Shown here piece after piece: positions 51,724 to 63,993 of a DNA stretch of 64,000 nt. This DNA is from Angiostrongylus vasorum (lineage: Eukaryota; Nematoda; Chromadorea; Rhabditida; Metastrongylidae): assembly GCA_018806985.1 (NCBI GenBank), contig JADANN010000460.1, positions 248,001-312,000 of the forward strand, given 5' to 3'. Within the stretch, counting starts at the first letter, position 1. Every line of letters starts with the position of its first letter. The notes under the pieces were generated by a model, which worked only from the letters and a program-made list of their open reading frames with translations, was not told where the DNA came from and did no database searches. The position numbers and the translations under genes were made by a program.

Positions 51724-54700
51724 ATGTCAACACTTCAACAGCTATCGGGTCTGTCGGCCCCACTTCTGCCTGGTTCGGCCCTTGGTGCGGCACAGTGGGC
51801 CAATTCGCAGTCAGCAGGCCAAACATGGATTGATCCGGTAATGTCCTATGGATCGCAGGCTATTTGTTCATTGCAATTTCATTCACGATTGCACTTTAGT
51901 ACGTGAAAAGAGAAAGAACGGCTATAAAGGAAATTTCAGGCAAAAGTTGCAGCAATGTTACCGATGTACCAAGTATTTACTGGAGTGAAAGGACTGTAAG
52001 TTTGAATCCAGTAAGAAATTATAAAAGTCGAAATGTGTGGTTAATACATCGTTGTCATTTTAGGAAGATATCACAATCGGAGTTAATTGGTCAGCAGAAT
52101 ATAGCCCCTTTGAGCAATGCGACACTAGCGGCAACGTCTTCATCGTCAATATTTCCAACTACCATCACAAAGAGGAGCTTGCGGAAATCGCCCAGTATAA
52201 GCGGTTCTCCGCAACTCTCACAGGTAAGGGAAATCTTCCATTAGAGTTGTTACTATGATCTATTAGGATATAAGCTTATTTTACTATGAGTGTTTTAGAA
52301 TTCGCCTGTTGGGGGTCCTTTATCAAGTGGACCGTCGTCTCATCCATCTACATCTACTCCTCAGGATATCGATGTTGGCGTGCTGTCCCATCCATCGAGT
52401 CAAACTCATGCCTACGACCTAACCGTGCGATCAAGTCCTCCGGCCAGAACTCCTGATGGGGGAAATCGGAGCACCCAAGATTTCCCTACGAGATCATCGT
52501 CTTCGTTCAAGATTGGTTCTGCCGCATTGACTACCATTCATGCTGTAATTTCCTTATCCATTGAATTACTGCAAAGTTGTAGTTCTGCAATTGAAATTAA
52601 GGATAATCTGGTGAAACAAACTCGCAGATGTGATTTCTAAACTAAATTTTTCTGAATGAGACAGAAGACGCCACATTTTACGGCTCTAGGCTTTCTGGAT
52701 TGATTTAACGAATTTTGCTCAACCATACCATATTCTCAGTTGTCATTCGTAACACCAGTTTTGGCTGTTCTGCACTAGATTACCGTCAACTTGACTTGTT
52801 TGAGTTTCGTTCGCTAGAGCGATTTTTACTCGTTGCTACTCTCGAATTGTTTAACACTGGTTTAGGAGTCACATCCGTCGACGTCACAGAGCAGTGTACA
52901 GCAACCTACGGTAGATGATAATTGGGCAGGTATTGATCTTGGTGACTTGGATCTTTTCACGGGACCATCTTCTAAAGAGAATGAGGCAGCGATTTCGAAT
53001 GTGTTTGAGCTTGGGGGAAATCTCTTTCCAGACTCCTTCAATGAATCTCCTCAGAAGACAACTTCTTTTTCTAGTGCTACCATCTCTCAGCCCACAGTTA
53101 ACCACTCTGAAATCGCTGCTGCCGATCAGGAATTTGACCAGATCTTCAGCAGTTTGGAGAACAATGCTGCCTCAACTAATGCTTTTCCCTTCGATTTCCA
53201 TGGTGGCGAAAATCATCCTAGCCTTAGTCCTGTGCAGTTCACACCTCCTGACTCACCACCAGCATGCCCACCAGATCCAAACATAGTAGGACTTTTCGGT
53301 GGTCCGTCTACATCTTCAGCTGTTACGGTTCCTTCGCTTTCACCGTTCATTACCTCACAAACGTCAACACCATCTACTTCAAATTCTAAACGGAAAGCTG
53401 ATTCGGTCAAGCCAATTGCTGCTCCATCACCATCGTCTTTCAAGAAGGAACCTCTCGTAACTAGACCAGTACAGAAGTGTAACAAAATTCCCGTATATAA
53501 GCAAAGGAAATTCACGGCAGTTATATCTAATGACACCAATGAGACAAAAGGTTGTTAAACTTAACCACTATTTTCTGTTTTCCGTACTTGTGTCACGTTT
53601 TCTAGCCGAATTAATGATCTATCATTTTAATTTTAGATGCGAACGATGCCTATTCTTTCGAGGATGATGAAGAAGTTTTTGGTCTTGGACATGTTGATCC
53701 AAAAGAAAAGCTGGATGCCGAGGTACGTGAAAAATTGTCCAAAATTGCTGGTCAACACCCAGAAATGCGGAACAAGAACGTCTATGTCTCGGGAGTTGGG
53801 TTTGCCATTCCAGCCGAACAACAGCAAGATCTTTGGAGACACGTAGTGCCGAAAAAAAGGCCGACAGGTGAGAATCGGCCGGTGATTCCAGCTGCGAACC
53901 TTCTGCCTGCGTCAATGCATGCGGAGGCCAGTCAAGCTGCCGGTAAGTTTCCATTATAGTTTATTCAGCGTTCAGCAGCCGCGATTAGTGCTCAGAATTT
54001 TGGTGGTCACTGCAAAAATTGGATGGTTGCCGTCATAACTGGATATTCCTTCCTCCTTTCTTTGAGCTTGATACGTGCTAAATTTTTTAGTCTAATACTG
54101 GAAATCCAATCTGATTTTTTTGATGTTGCTTGACACAGTTTTGTTATTTTGGTTTCAATGACATCTACTATCGTGGCAAATACCGAGCGTTCAGCTAGGT
54201 TGGGCGAGCCAGAGATCGTGACTCTTGCTGAGTCGATTCGTCGAAGAAAGAGGGAACGACTGGCTTGTACTTTCATAAAGACCGAACAAACATATGGCAG
54301 TGACTGTGCGAAAGAAGAGGGGGCAGATCGGCGAGCCGAGGAAATTAAAAAAGAGTGAGCCTCTACGTACTTTAGATGATGATACATGAGCAGTTTACTT
54401 GTCCGCATTCTGTGATTGTTTCAGTTTTTACGAACTGTTCTTAATGATAGAGATATGAAGTCTTTTACAGATTGGAAAGTCAACCAAGACTTCCGAAACT
54501 CGTTATAAAATTGCCTCGACGACCTAACGAAAACAACTACGACTCGAAAAAGAGGAAAAAGAAGCGGAAGAAGAAAGAATATGACAGTGATTGGGAGGGC
54601 AGTGATAGGGCAAGACGAAGAAAGCGAACGAAACGAGACAAAGGGTACTCAGGGTAATATAAACTTCATTTCTTTCTTCCTACTCCCTCAGTTTTTGGTT

Positions 54701-57700
54701 ATTCATTAATTGTGTGGAACGTAAAGGTACGAAATACGAGTTGTGGAGCGTGATCAAGAAGAGTGCAAGATACCAAGAGTTGATGAGGAACGAATCGACG
54801 TTAGTATGTTGTCGAGAAAGCGTCGTTTAATGATGCAGTGGCAGGAAGGACAAGAGAATCAAAATAGGGAAAACGGTAACACTTTGAATATCAAGTTTAA
54901 AAGTATTGCGTTCTATTGCACAAAATTCATCGTGTCTGGACTTATTGTTGTGTTGAGGTGCGAGAATTCCTTATGACCATATCCTCTTAGGGCGGATCGA
55001 ACCAGTGATTGAAACAACAAGAATCTCTTGTTAACACTTAGTTTTTAGTAAAATATGGGAACTTATAGTGTTCTAGCTTTTATTTAATGGCTGTTTTTTC
55101 GTAGTAGGCTATGACGTTAAATACGACCACAAGTATGTCAAGAAATGAGCAAAACTTAAAAATCTCAGTTGGGCTTCGAACCGGCGATTACTTTTTTCCG
55201 ATTCTCACATACTGTCCACTACAGCGACCGAGACCCTTGCTTTGCATTCCTCTCAGACTTGTTGTTACTCCATCGTTGCTATCAGCAAACAGGCATAAAC
55301 GGGAATGATCTGGGGACACAAATCAGCGCTAAACCCAATTAAGCTGAAGCCGTTGTCGAAATCATAATGTTTCAAATTTTGTTTACTGCCTATTCTTTTT
55401 TTCACTGTAGATTGTGATGTGAGACACAGTCAAATGGGCTCCTAACTTGCGATTATCCCCTACCGAGTGCTCACGTGCTTCGCTCATATCTCAGAATCCA
55501 ACGGTTATATTCCACATCGTACCCTTCCGTGAAAAAAGAGTATGAAAAATTAGTTTCTAGATAGGCTGAACAATCTAAAGGCATTTGTGTTTGTTTTGAA
55601 TTTACTAATTATGGAAGGATGGATGTTGCACGCGTGTTATTCTTTAATTTTCTCTTCCAAACTTATAATATCCTTTCCACTTGTCCTTTTGAAGGTGAGC
55701 ACAAGACGAGCATTCCCTCGCTTTCTACCCGATCGAGAAATGATTTTAACACGGAAGCTGTAAAAGCACGACTGTCAAAGTTCGGCCCTGCGGATGGCCA
55801 TTTGCCGGTTGGTGTTTTACAATAAGAAAAAAGTACTTCTTAATTACCAGAGGTGTGTCCCACAATACCTATTTTGCACTTGTAAATTCACTGAAGTTCT
55901 TAATTTGAATTTTGGCCATACCGTTACTTAGAAGTAGGTGCTTTGTGCTTGTGGACTAGTCTGAAGAAAGTCTAGTGACCTAAAAATTTTACAGAGCTTG
56001 ATAAGCTGAGAAGGGATTATAAAACCACGATGTGCTCTAGATTGTTGCATAATTAGGGTCCTATTTCGTAAAACAGTTCTCGTTTTTAGAAAGGGACTTT
56101 TGTCGTTTGCAAAGCTGATATATTTCGTGATGATTGTGCGTTGTGGAGAGTAGACAACCAGAACATGATACAGAAATATCCGCCCAGAATCGATCCTGCA
56201 ACTAAGGATATTTCCTATAAAAATAGCAGCACATATTCTGGATGGTGCGACCAGGTTGCATACGGATACTATCGAATTGCTATAAAGCACATCAAACAGA
56301 CACGTTCTGAAGCAATAATACGACCAGAAATCCCTATATCTGATCTCTTTCCTGCTATGACTTCTGAGTGTAATGATGTAAATGGCTTTCTGAAAGCAGA
56401 CGGTATATAGCTAGCACTGCGTTGTCGTGATCACTACACCATTCCATTACAAAGACGTTTTTTTTTTTTGTTTTCTTTTTTAAGAGGAGTGTTCGAGTGA
56501 TGCTGAAGATCACATTTCAATGCTACGCGATCCGTTGCGTTTGTCGCTATACACATTCACCCTGGCGATGATCAATCATGCGCTTACTCTGGAGTTTTTT
56601 CAGCAGATGAAAGGCAAAAATGGTGAACTCAAATTCGTTATTACTAACTGTTGTTGGAGTTTTTTTTTTCATTAAACATTTACAGATTGGAATTTTTTGA
56701 GAGCTGTAACTGAAATCGATAAGGTAAACGCGGACAGCTTGACCAAGCTTCGAGGATTGGTGAAATTCAATGAGAAGCTTGAAGATGCAATTCATGCTTA
56801 TACACAGCTTTGCATCACCGATAGTGACTTCCACTCACTGCACTGTCAGGTTAATTTTTGATCGTTTTTTCTCAGCGAAGTGAACGGCTGGAGTTAATCA
56901 CACCACACCGGACGCTGGTTTTTTGATTATGCGTGTTAATTTCTGGGTCACTGCAGCGTTCTAGGAGGTTAAAACTGCGCATGTTTATAGAAGAAACTTT
57001 GCTATATTGCTCTAGAGGTGTATGTAATTTTTACAAGCGATTCCTTCAATTTTAAGTATTCCTGTGCTGGTGGTGAGAAGTCGTGTTTGTTCAGTTGTTT
57101 TCATGTTTGAAATACGAGCTTTGACCCAAAAAAAAATGGAGAAATTGCATTTTTTGGGTTCTAAGAGATCAAAATTTGATCTTAGGGATTTGAACCTTGT
57201 GCGCGAGAAGCTGTAGATTCTAGTGCTTTTTATTTAAACTAATCAAATTCGATACAGGCTGGGTTATGTTGGTTTAAACTGTAAAACAGCCATTATTTGC
57301 GAGCCTAATGCATTCGACTCAAATCTAGTCTGCTAAGTTTCCTATCGTTTTAACACGAAAACAGAGGTATTTGATGAGTCATGCATTCTAGTCTTGTGCT
57401 TTGCGGCCGATCGAGCGAATTATTCAGCTTTATGCTCTGGATTCCTATGATTTAGAAACGTTGCAGCCAGTTGATAAGCCCTCATCGGATTCAAGTCCGT
57501 TGCCAGCTTACGTGAGTTCCGTGGTTGTAAGATGGCTTAGACTTCTCCACTTTTTTTGTTAAGGAGTAAGTCTGTCCAGACATTTTCAGGAATTTCTTGT
57601 GTGTCACTCCTGTGCTAATGTTTCACAACTGTATCACAGATGCTACCATATGAAGTATCACTTGTTGAAGAAATGCGAAGACAAGGTAAAATCTTCGAGC

Positions 57701-57892
57701 TGTAAGTGTTGTTGGGAATACTATATTTAAATTTTTTTCAAACCATTTCAGCTCGAAATTCTGGGAACCCAACATCCCGAGTATTCGCCGGAAAAAACAG
57801 TGGAGGCGGCACGAAAGTGTCGCGGTTGGTTGAATCGTATTCTCACTGAATACATGGATCTTTGGAAAAAGATTCAGAATCTTGATCACTGA
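51724..57892 (+). CDS. 1040-residue Ser/Pro- and Lys-rich protein, probably nuclear, unrecognised
   Basis: Six-teen phase-compatible exons: 51724-51837, 51940-51995, 52064-52223, 52299-52544, 52866-53550, 53637-53942, 54195-54354, 54471-54653, 54727-54875, 55695-55811, 56115-56402, 56485-56622, 56686-56849, 57392-57511, 57590-57685 and 57752-57892. Their sum is 3123 bases. The N-terminal half (to about 420) is Ser/Thr/Pro/Gln-rich and looks disordered. About 520-690 are highly charged, with the basic run KKRKKKRKKKEYDSDWE (an NLS candidate) preceded by LPKLVIKLPRR. The last ~315 residues are mixed and mostly helical, with PPRIDPAT, EFLVCHSCANVSQLYHR and EAARKCRGWLNRILTEY. The layout (disordered N-terminus, basic middle, helical C-terminal domain) recalls AF4/FMR2-type elongation scaffolds, but I cannot show homology. 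Weakest acceptors: 54195 and 56115. The ATG is chosen as the first in frame after a TTTCTTTAG acceptor; a CpG-rich block 4.5 kb upstream may hold the promoter. Confidence 0.75.
55110..55510 (-). repeat. family D repeat in an intron
   Basis: On the - strand it contains GTAATCGCCGGTTCGAAGCC (B-box-like), GCTGTAGTGGACAG (A-box-like) and the shared GCTTCAGCTTAATTGGGTTT stretch. It lies in the intron between exons ending 54875 and starting 55695. Confidence 0.6.
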
Positions 57893-59769
57893 TCCATGTT
57901 CCAGTGCATATCTTGCCACTGACATTAACAGACATAACAACAGAAGGCGTAGACAGACTGGGAGTTAGGCAGAAGAACATGAAAAACAGCATGAAGGACA
58001 AGAATGGAACTATTCACTGTATCGCTTATGCATTCTTGAATTTAGTGCTTGGCATACTAATTAGTGTACCAAAAGGACTGGTTTTTAGAAATGTTTCCTT
58101 TCCATAGGTGTTCCTTCAGCGCAGCTGACCTTCACATAAATCCGAGATTCCTTTTGCCAAAACTGTCCTCTTTGCTCTAAACGCAGTTATACTTCTGACC
58201 GTTACATACTGTTCATATCGTTTTTCATAATCAACGTAAGCTTTCATGTCGACCTCGTAGCCAGTGTTGGCAATTAGGGTTCCTATGTTGCATACCAATG
58301 TTGCCTACACATGTTCGTTTTTTCGCCTATGTGATCTGGTTTTTTTGTGTCATGTGAAGACCAGTTGGTCGTAATGATATCTTAGGAACTTTACCCACAA
58401 CGATCAACTAGTCTATCTGAAATGCGGGGACTTTATATAGCTCAAGTTACCATTTTCATTGAATCCTTCACTTATACTTGTTTGAAAAGCCTCCGAAGTA
58501 ATGGCAGGTCTCGTTGAGTTTCATGTTTACCATGTTTTCTAAGCCATTATTCGAGTAATTTTCGTTCGATTTAGGAGACATTTTTGTATAGAGTGGACGG
58601 AAAAGATCTCAATCTTTGCCTTTAGATGAATAAAGTTTTATAAGTGAATCGGTTGTAGAACATTTAAGACATTTTGAAAGATTCGAAGAGAAGAGTGCGA
58701 CTTTTAAGAATTGAGGACGTTGTCGATCAACACATTTTGCTTTATACTTATGCACTTCATCCTTTTTACAAACGACGTTTTCCTAACCACAATTTCCACT
58801 GGTGTTCTTTGGTGACCATGATCCATGGTGGCAAACTGTACTTCTCAGATGATTTTACTTCTTGTTCTTAAGCCAGCGGATCCATGTCCAATTGTTAACT
58901 AACCTAGTTAACTTGAGGTATAAGCTTGTCTGCCTCCTTCGTGGTGGTCTTGGAGTATACATGAATCCATATTGCGTCGAAGTTACTCCCAGTTCATCTA
59001 TTGTTTATACGTTCCGCCTGCATTGTGAAGCAGAATGTCTATGTTAAAACGGTCTGAAAGGATCGCTGAATCTTGCATCCGCCTGGTGTTCAGTGATTTT
59101 TTCGGGAACAAAGAGTTTCTCTTCAATGTCATTTTCTAAGGTCATTAAACGTTCTTGATGAACAGAATTTGAGAGCACTGCATTCAAACGTCATTTGAAT
59201 CACATCATGTGCTTCCCATGAAACGACAGTTTGTAACAGTCTTAGTCTTTTCACGCTGTTCGGTCATGAAATAGCGGTTTATTACAGTCCTGACCTTTTA
59301 ACCTTGTTGAACTCTTTGTGCACAACCAACCTTATTTTCACCGTCGCTTTTCGAAAGGGTGGTGTTGTCGTTATCAAAAAGACGAGTTGATTGGAATCTT
59401 TTATAAATATCCACGTTCCATTTTCTTCCCAATCCATCGACTTAGCAATGTTCGTCGCTGTGCTGCGCTGAAGAGCTTTAGTGACATGGCGTTGCCTCGT
59501 CGTGCGTTTTTCCCTGTGTGGTTCAAGGGAAGTCTTCTCAAGAACTGCATCTCCATGGTATTTTTGAAATGATGGAATGTTAGAGTTCTTGCGTAGGATG
59601 GATTGGAAGCTCACAAATTGGGAGTAATTTTCATAATTCACTCGGTCGTCTTTTAAGCATTGTGTAACCATGAGATTTCGGCTTCTATAACGTCCTTGAG
59701 CGGTCGGTTATTTTTTCATTTCTACTTCCGTTTCTGATTTCGGTTTTAACATCTCTCGAACCAACTTGT
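57893..59769. other. 3' flank, no further gene supported
   Basis: A 129-codon - strand frame at 59282-59671 reads protein-like (ending TVKIRLVVHKEFNK) and may be a worn retroelement piece. It has no recognised motif. Confidence 0.4.
58629..58634 (+). terminator. possible polyadenylation signal
   Basis: AATAAA lies about 740 bases after the stop at 57892. It is a candidate for the end of the 51.7-57.9 kb gene but is far downstream and unproven. Confidence 0.25.
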
Positions 59770-60029
59770 AGGAAGACCGAGTGAAGGATTCGTCGCCGAA
59801 AACACACCTCTCTCAGATCCACATCGTGGTGAAGACCTGGATACGCCCTAGCAAGGTTAAGTCAGGACTCCAGACAGGACCAAGTTGCACGACCAGCAAC
59901 AGGCCAGCCTCAGTACCCCGTGCTCCCGTCTATGACGTCACGCGGTGAGACGACCGGTGAAAGGCTAGAAAATCTCTGGTTACGCAGGACGTCACTGGAA
60001 CCGGATCTGACGAACACACGCAAGACACG

Positions 60030-60838
60030 CCATGAAGATTGTTTCTTACTATGCACGTATAATGCCGGAACATTCTCCACAGACGCCAATCTTCACGCCC
60101 TTCTTGTAGCCGCAGATCGCATTAAATTTTGTGTGATCGCACCACAAGGAACAAAAAATCAAGAACACCGACATACGCCAACTAAACAACGGGACTCTTG
60201 TGATCCGTGGAGAAAAAGGACCCGTCACGAAATGTCGCCGGCGTAGGATTGTCGTCCACCCGTCCATTGGCCATCTTGTCGACTGCTACGAGATCCTCTC
60301 CTCTGCCATCCTCCGTCTTCAACTGTCGCATCATGAGAAGATCACTACAATCAAGTGCTACTCACCGACCAGCGCAACTGATGAGTACGAATTAAATCCG
60401 TTCTTCTGTCAGTTGGAGGAAGTCATCCGCAATGATAAAGCACATCATGAATTTGTTGTCGGAGACTTCAATGCCAGAATAGGAAAGGCCAACGAGAGCG
60501 AATACAGGATCGGAAATTTTCGATTAGGAGAAAGAAATGAGAATGGGAAACGTTTCGCAGAACTCTTGCCCACAGCGCGTCTCTTCCATGGAAACTCATT
60601 TTCGCAGAAGAAAGAAAGCCGCCGCTGGACATGGGAGTCTCCTAACGGCAAGACTCATGCGGAGATCGAGCACATTCTGACAAACAGAAGATGGTGCCTA
60701 CTTGACACATCGTTAATCCCGTCATACTGTACTGGTTCCGATCACCACCTTCTTCGCGCAAAGGTTCGATTCAGCCGCAAGCTGGAAAAAGAACTCTCTT
60801 CATCGACCACGAGGAAAAAGTCTAGCTGTCTACGATGA
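60030..60838 (+). pseudogene. RTE endonuclease domain
   Basis: LLCTYNAGTFSTDANLHAL opens the domain. After a frame change near 60160-60200 a 212-codon frame covers [46 protein letters not shown] and GSDHHLLRAKVRFSR, the APE-like signatures including GDFNA and SDH. It ends in a stop after KKSSCLR. Confidence 0.85.
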
Positions 60839-61059
60839 GAACATTCTGAATGAAGTCCTATCCAAACGTGACTGGCAGATTAAAGAAGACCCACCGACGA
60901 CTACGAGCTGCTTGTCGAAGGACTGAAAATCTGCGCCGAATTCGCCTCAATTCCTCAAGCAAAAGATCGGATCGCATCTCCGTTACTACTAAGGAGTTGC
61001 TCGAAAAGAGAGGGAAACTGAAGCTTAATCCTACTGCTACACGTTTAACATGGCTAGGA

Positions 61060-62907
61060 ATAAATGCCAGCTGCAGAAGAGCTTTGCAGGAAGATCTACA
61101 ACGGTACAAGCAGAAGAAACTACTGGAAGCAGCAGAGAAAAAGAAGCAGTCTGAAAAACGCCGTCGGGACTTGTATGGATTATAATGTTCCGCTGTCAGC
61201 CCTGTTGAACGAAGATGGGATCGTCAAAACTTCCCGCCTTGATATGGAATTAATAGCGGAAACGTTCTACCCCAACCTTTTCCGCTCCACAATCCTCGTC
61301 CCAGCCCCCCAATATCCCCGCTGGAGCAAAACCACCTGGAATTCTTCCGTCGGAGGTTAGAGTTGCGATAGAAAGCATGAAGAGAGGCACAGCTCCAGGA
61401 CCCGATAATATCACCACCAATTTCCTTAGAAGTGGAAGCCACATTTTACAAGTAGTTCCCGCAAACCATATGACAGTATGCCTTCAGAAGGAAAAAAATC
61501 CCAGACCAGTGGAGGACGTCGCGCACGGTCACCCTGCCCAAGAAAGAGGACCGTAGGGATCTTCGTAACTATCGTCCCATATGCTTGTTAAGTGTACTCT
61601 ACAAGCTCTTCACGACGATTATATTCTTGCGCATTTCAAGGACACTGGATGAGGCGCAACCAGTTGAGCAAGCAGGATTTCGAAAAGGATTTTTGCTACA
61701 TGGACCACATCCAAACCGTGTCCAAGGTCATCGAATTTTGTCGCGAATACTACTTGCCTCTAGTCCTAACCTTTGTCGACTATGAAAAAGCGTTTGACAG
61801 TGTCGAAACGAAGTCAATCCTATCAGCGCTCGTCGACGAAGGGGTGGACCCGTCCTACATAATAACTCTGTCCGACTGTTATCGGAGCTGCACTACGAAA
61901 ATAGAGCTTTTCCATCGACATTTTACCATACTCATAGGAAAAGGGGGTTCGACAGGGCGACACAATATTGCCAAAGCTGTTCAGTGCCGCAGTGTGGATA
62001 ATGAAGTCACTCGACTGGGTTGAGAAAGGCGTACGTATTGTTGGAATATTCCTGCCAAACCTTCGTTTTGCCGACGACATCGTCTTCTTCTCTAGAAGTA
62101 CTAGCGAAGCATAGATGATGATTAACGAGCTCAACGAAGTGGGGAAAAAAGATCGGACTTGGCATAAATCGAAAGGAGACCCAGTTCATGAAAAACCCAT
62201 GGTGCGAAGGCGGAAAAATTGAATTGGATGGCTCTCTCATTGCAGAGACCACCTCGTACGTATGTATACCTTGGGCGATCAATGAACATGGAAAACAACA
62301 TGAAGGAGGAACAAAACAGAAGAAGGAGAACAACTTTAGCCGCATTCGGGCCTCTCAGAGAAGCCACCGCCCAACTGAAGAACCCGGAAATCCGCGCTCG
62401 GCTCTTCGATTCTACGATCCTCCCAGCGCTCTGTTATGCTGGGGAGACGTGGGTTGATATTCAACCACGTCAAGAATGCTTCGCACTGCTTACAGAGCGC
62501 TTGAGCGATGTCTTCTAAAAATATAACCGGCATTCTCAATATCTAGCTGGAATGCGAAGCTCTGACCTTCGAAATCTGTCACATCTTCGAGATCCAGGAG
62601 AATATACGTCGATAGCGAAACATAGATGGACCGGTCACATAATGAGAAGAACGGACGACAGATGGACGAAAAGAACAGTAGATTGGACTCCAAGAGAATG
62701 CAAACGTCCCCAGGACGACCACCTACACGTTGGGCGAACGTGTTCGTAAACAAAGTTAGTCAGCTGTACCCGCAGCTGCAGTTGTTTTACAGATCACGGT
62801 ATGAGACTCGCACGCGCTACCATGCTCGAACAAGACCACCACCATGGACTACGATTGCGAGCGAAAGGAACGAATGGCATATGTGCTGGGGCCCGCACAA
62901 CTCATGA
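61060..62907 (+). pseudogene. RTE reverse transcriptase domain, frameshifted
   Basis: Signatures in order over several frames: NVPLSALLNEDGIVKTSRLD, TAPGPDNI-like text near 61390, LRNYRPICLLSVLYKLF, QAGFRKGF, motif A LVLTFVDYEKAFDSVE with its Asp intact, FHRHFTILIGKG, motif C LRFADDIVFFSRST at about 62058-62100, YLGRSMNMEN, AETW-like AGETWVD and the C-terminal ASERNEWHMCWGPHNS with a stop at 62907. Catalytic residues look intact; inactivation is by frameshift. Confidence 0.85.
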
Positions 62908-62955
62908 AGATGCACCATCCAAGTATCCAAGTATCCAAGTAAGTATGTAAGTAAC

Positions 62956-63897
62956 CGTGAGTGAGGTCGCCCACTGGTCTGTGACATATTTCTGGTGATT
63001 TGTTAGTGGGATTAACTGCATTAAATGAGCAGTTGCATTTCACGTCAAGACAAGACCCTGGGACTGAGTATTTCTCATGCTTCTGAACGCAATTCAAAAT
63101 CCAAGAGCGAGGAATTTGGATGGTTTTCTGTACCGGAGGTTTTCGGGGACAGCACGGCAGTTTCTGGATGGAATGGAAGTGAGTAAAAAATTTCTGCTAC
63201 AGATTCCGCAGTTTGAGAGGACGTTGCGAGGAACGCAAAAAAGTCACTGATCTAGTGAAGTTGTCCAATTTGTTTTTCAACTGAGCCATATTTGGCGGTT
63301 TGCAGTCCTTTAAAAAAACATTTCAATAAATTTTCGACCAGATTCCCCTTGACATGGCAGTCATGTGAAGGGAGGATTTTGTTCAAAACACTCTTTACAT
63401 ACACGACTTTATTTTCCTTTGAGAAATGGAAGTTTTTTCACATACAACTGAACGGTATCCTCGTATGTAGAAGACTGTAATCGAGCTCAGTAGTGCGAAG
63501 CTAACAGGTCAATTTAAATTCCTATTTCCTTCTCATATTCTAAAGTTACAAGTTCTTTATTCCTTTTCACTGTTCTTTCTCACCTTCGCGTTGAAGTCTT
63601 CGACAACTAATTGGCAGCATTTGCTATCACAAATTTCTTTCTTTAACTAATAATAGACTGCGTCGAATTCGCCATCATCAGTTGCGCTGGTTCGTTAGTC
63701 GCAGCTAATGATTAATAATTTTCTTTGGAGGTTGAAGAAAGGTGCAGTCCAGTGAAATGACGGCCTCATGTCTGTCATAGTAATGGCTAACGAATAAATA
63801 GGTTACCAGGATATCAACGTTGTCCGCATTTTACGTTATGGTCGAAGTAAAAGGGTTTATTTCATAGATAAGCGAACGTGCTTTTGCTCTACCGCAG
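62956..63897. other. no gene firmly seen
   Basis: A GGAA|GTGAGT donor-like site at about 63179 and a CTACAG acceptor at about 63203 lie only 24 bases apart, too short for an intron. No usable exon was found. Confidence 0.4.
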
Positions 63898-63993
63898 AGG
63901 TGTCACCTGTGATTTCGTCCACTCTCGACGCCAAAGAAACTGTGAGATTGGAGTCTGAGCGTGTTCTGGAGTTGCAGATGTTGCAAGTGCCAT
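63898..63993 (+). CDS. internal exon of a gene continuing beyond the window
   Basis: The acceptor CTCTACCGCAG and a perfect GTAAGA donor bound 96 bases, phase 1 in and out. They encode VSPVISSTLDAKETVRLESE and on to ELQMLQVP. The peptide is helix-prone and polar. The gene cannot be named and the rest lies to the right. Confidence 0.5.

Larger units (their letters stand above)
59770..62955 (+). mobile_element. RTE-type LINE of a second subfamily, near full length, inactive
   Basis: The 5' region starts near 59770 (border estimated). It is followed by endonuclease and reverse transcriptase remains and a 3' tail of CCAAGTAT units at 62925-62953. Its proteins differ clearly from the 40.6-44.0 kb copy, so two RTE lineages are present. 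Multiple frameshifts make it non-autonomous now. Its 3' end carries the GCTGGGGCCCGCACAACT motif shared with families B and C. Confidence 0.85.

Noticed and set aside
57643..57685. Start at an ATG reading MLPYEVSLVEEMRRQ
   Set aside because: The frame used by the longer exon 57590-57685 joins both neighbours in phase and continues into a sensible C-terminus; this one does not.
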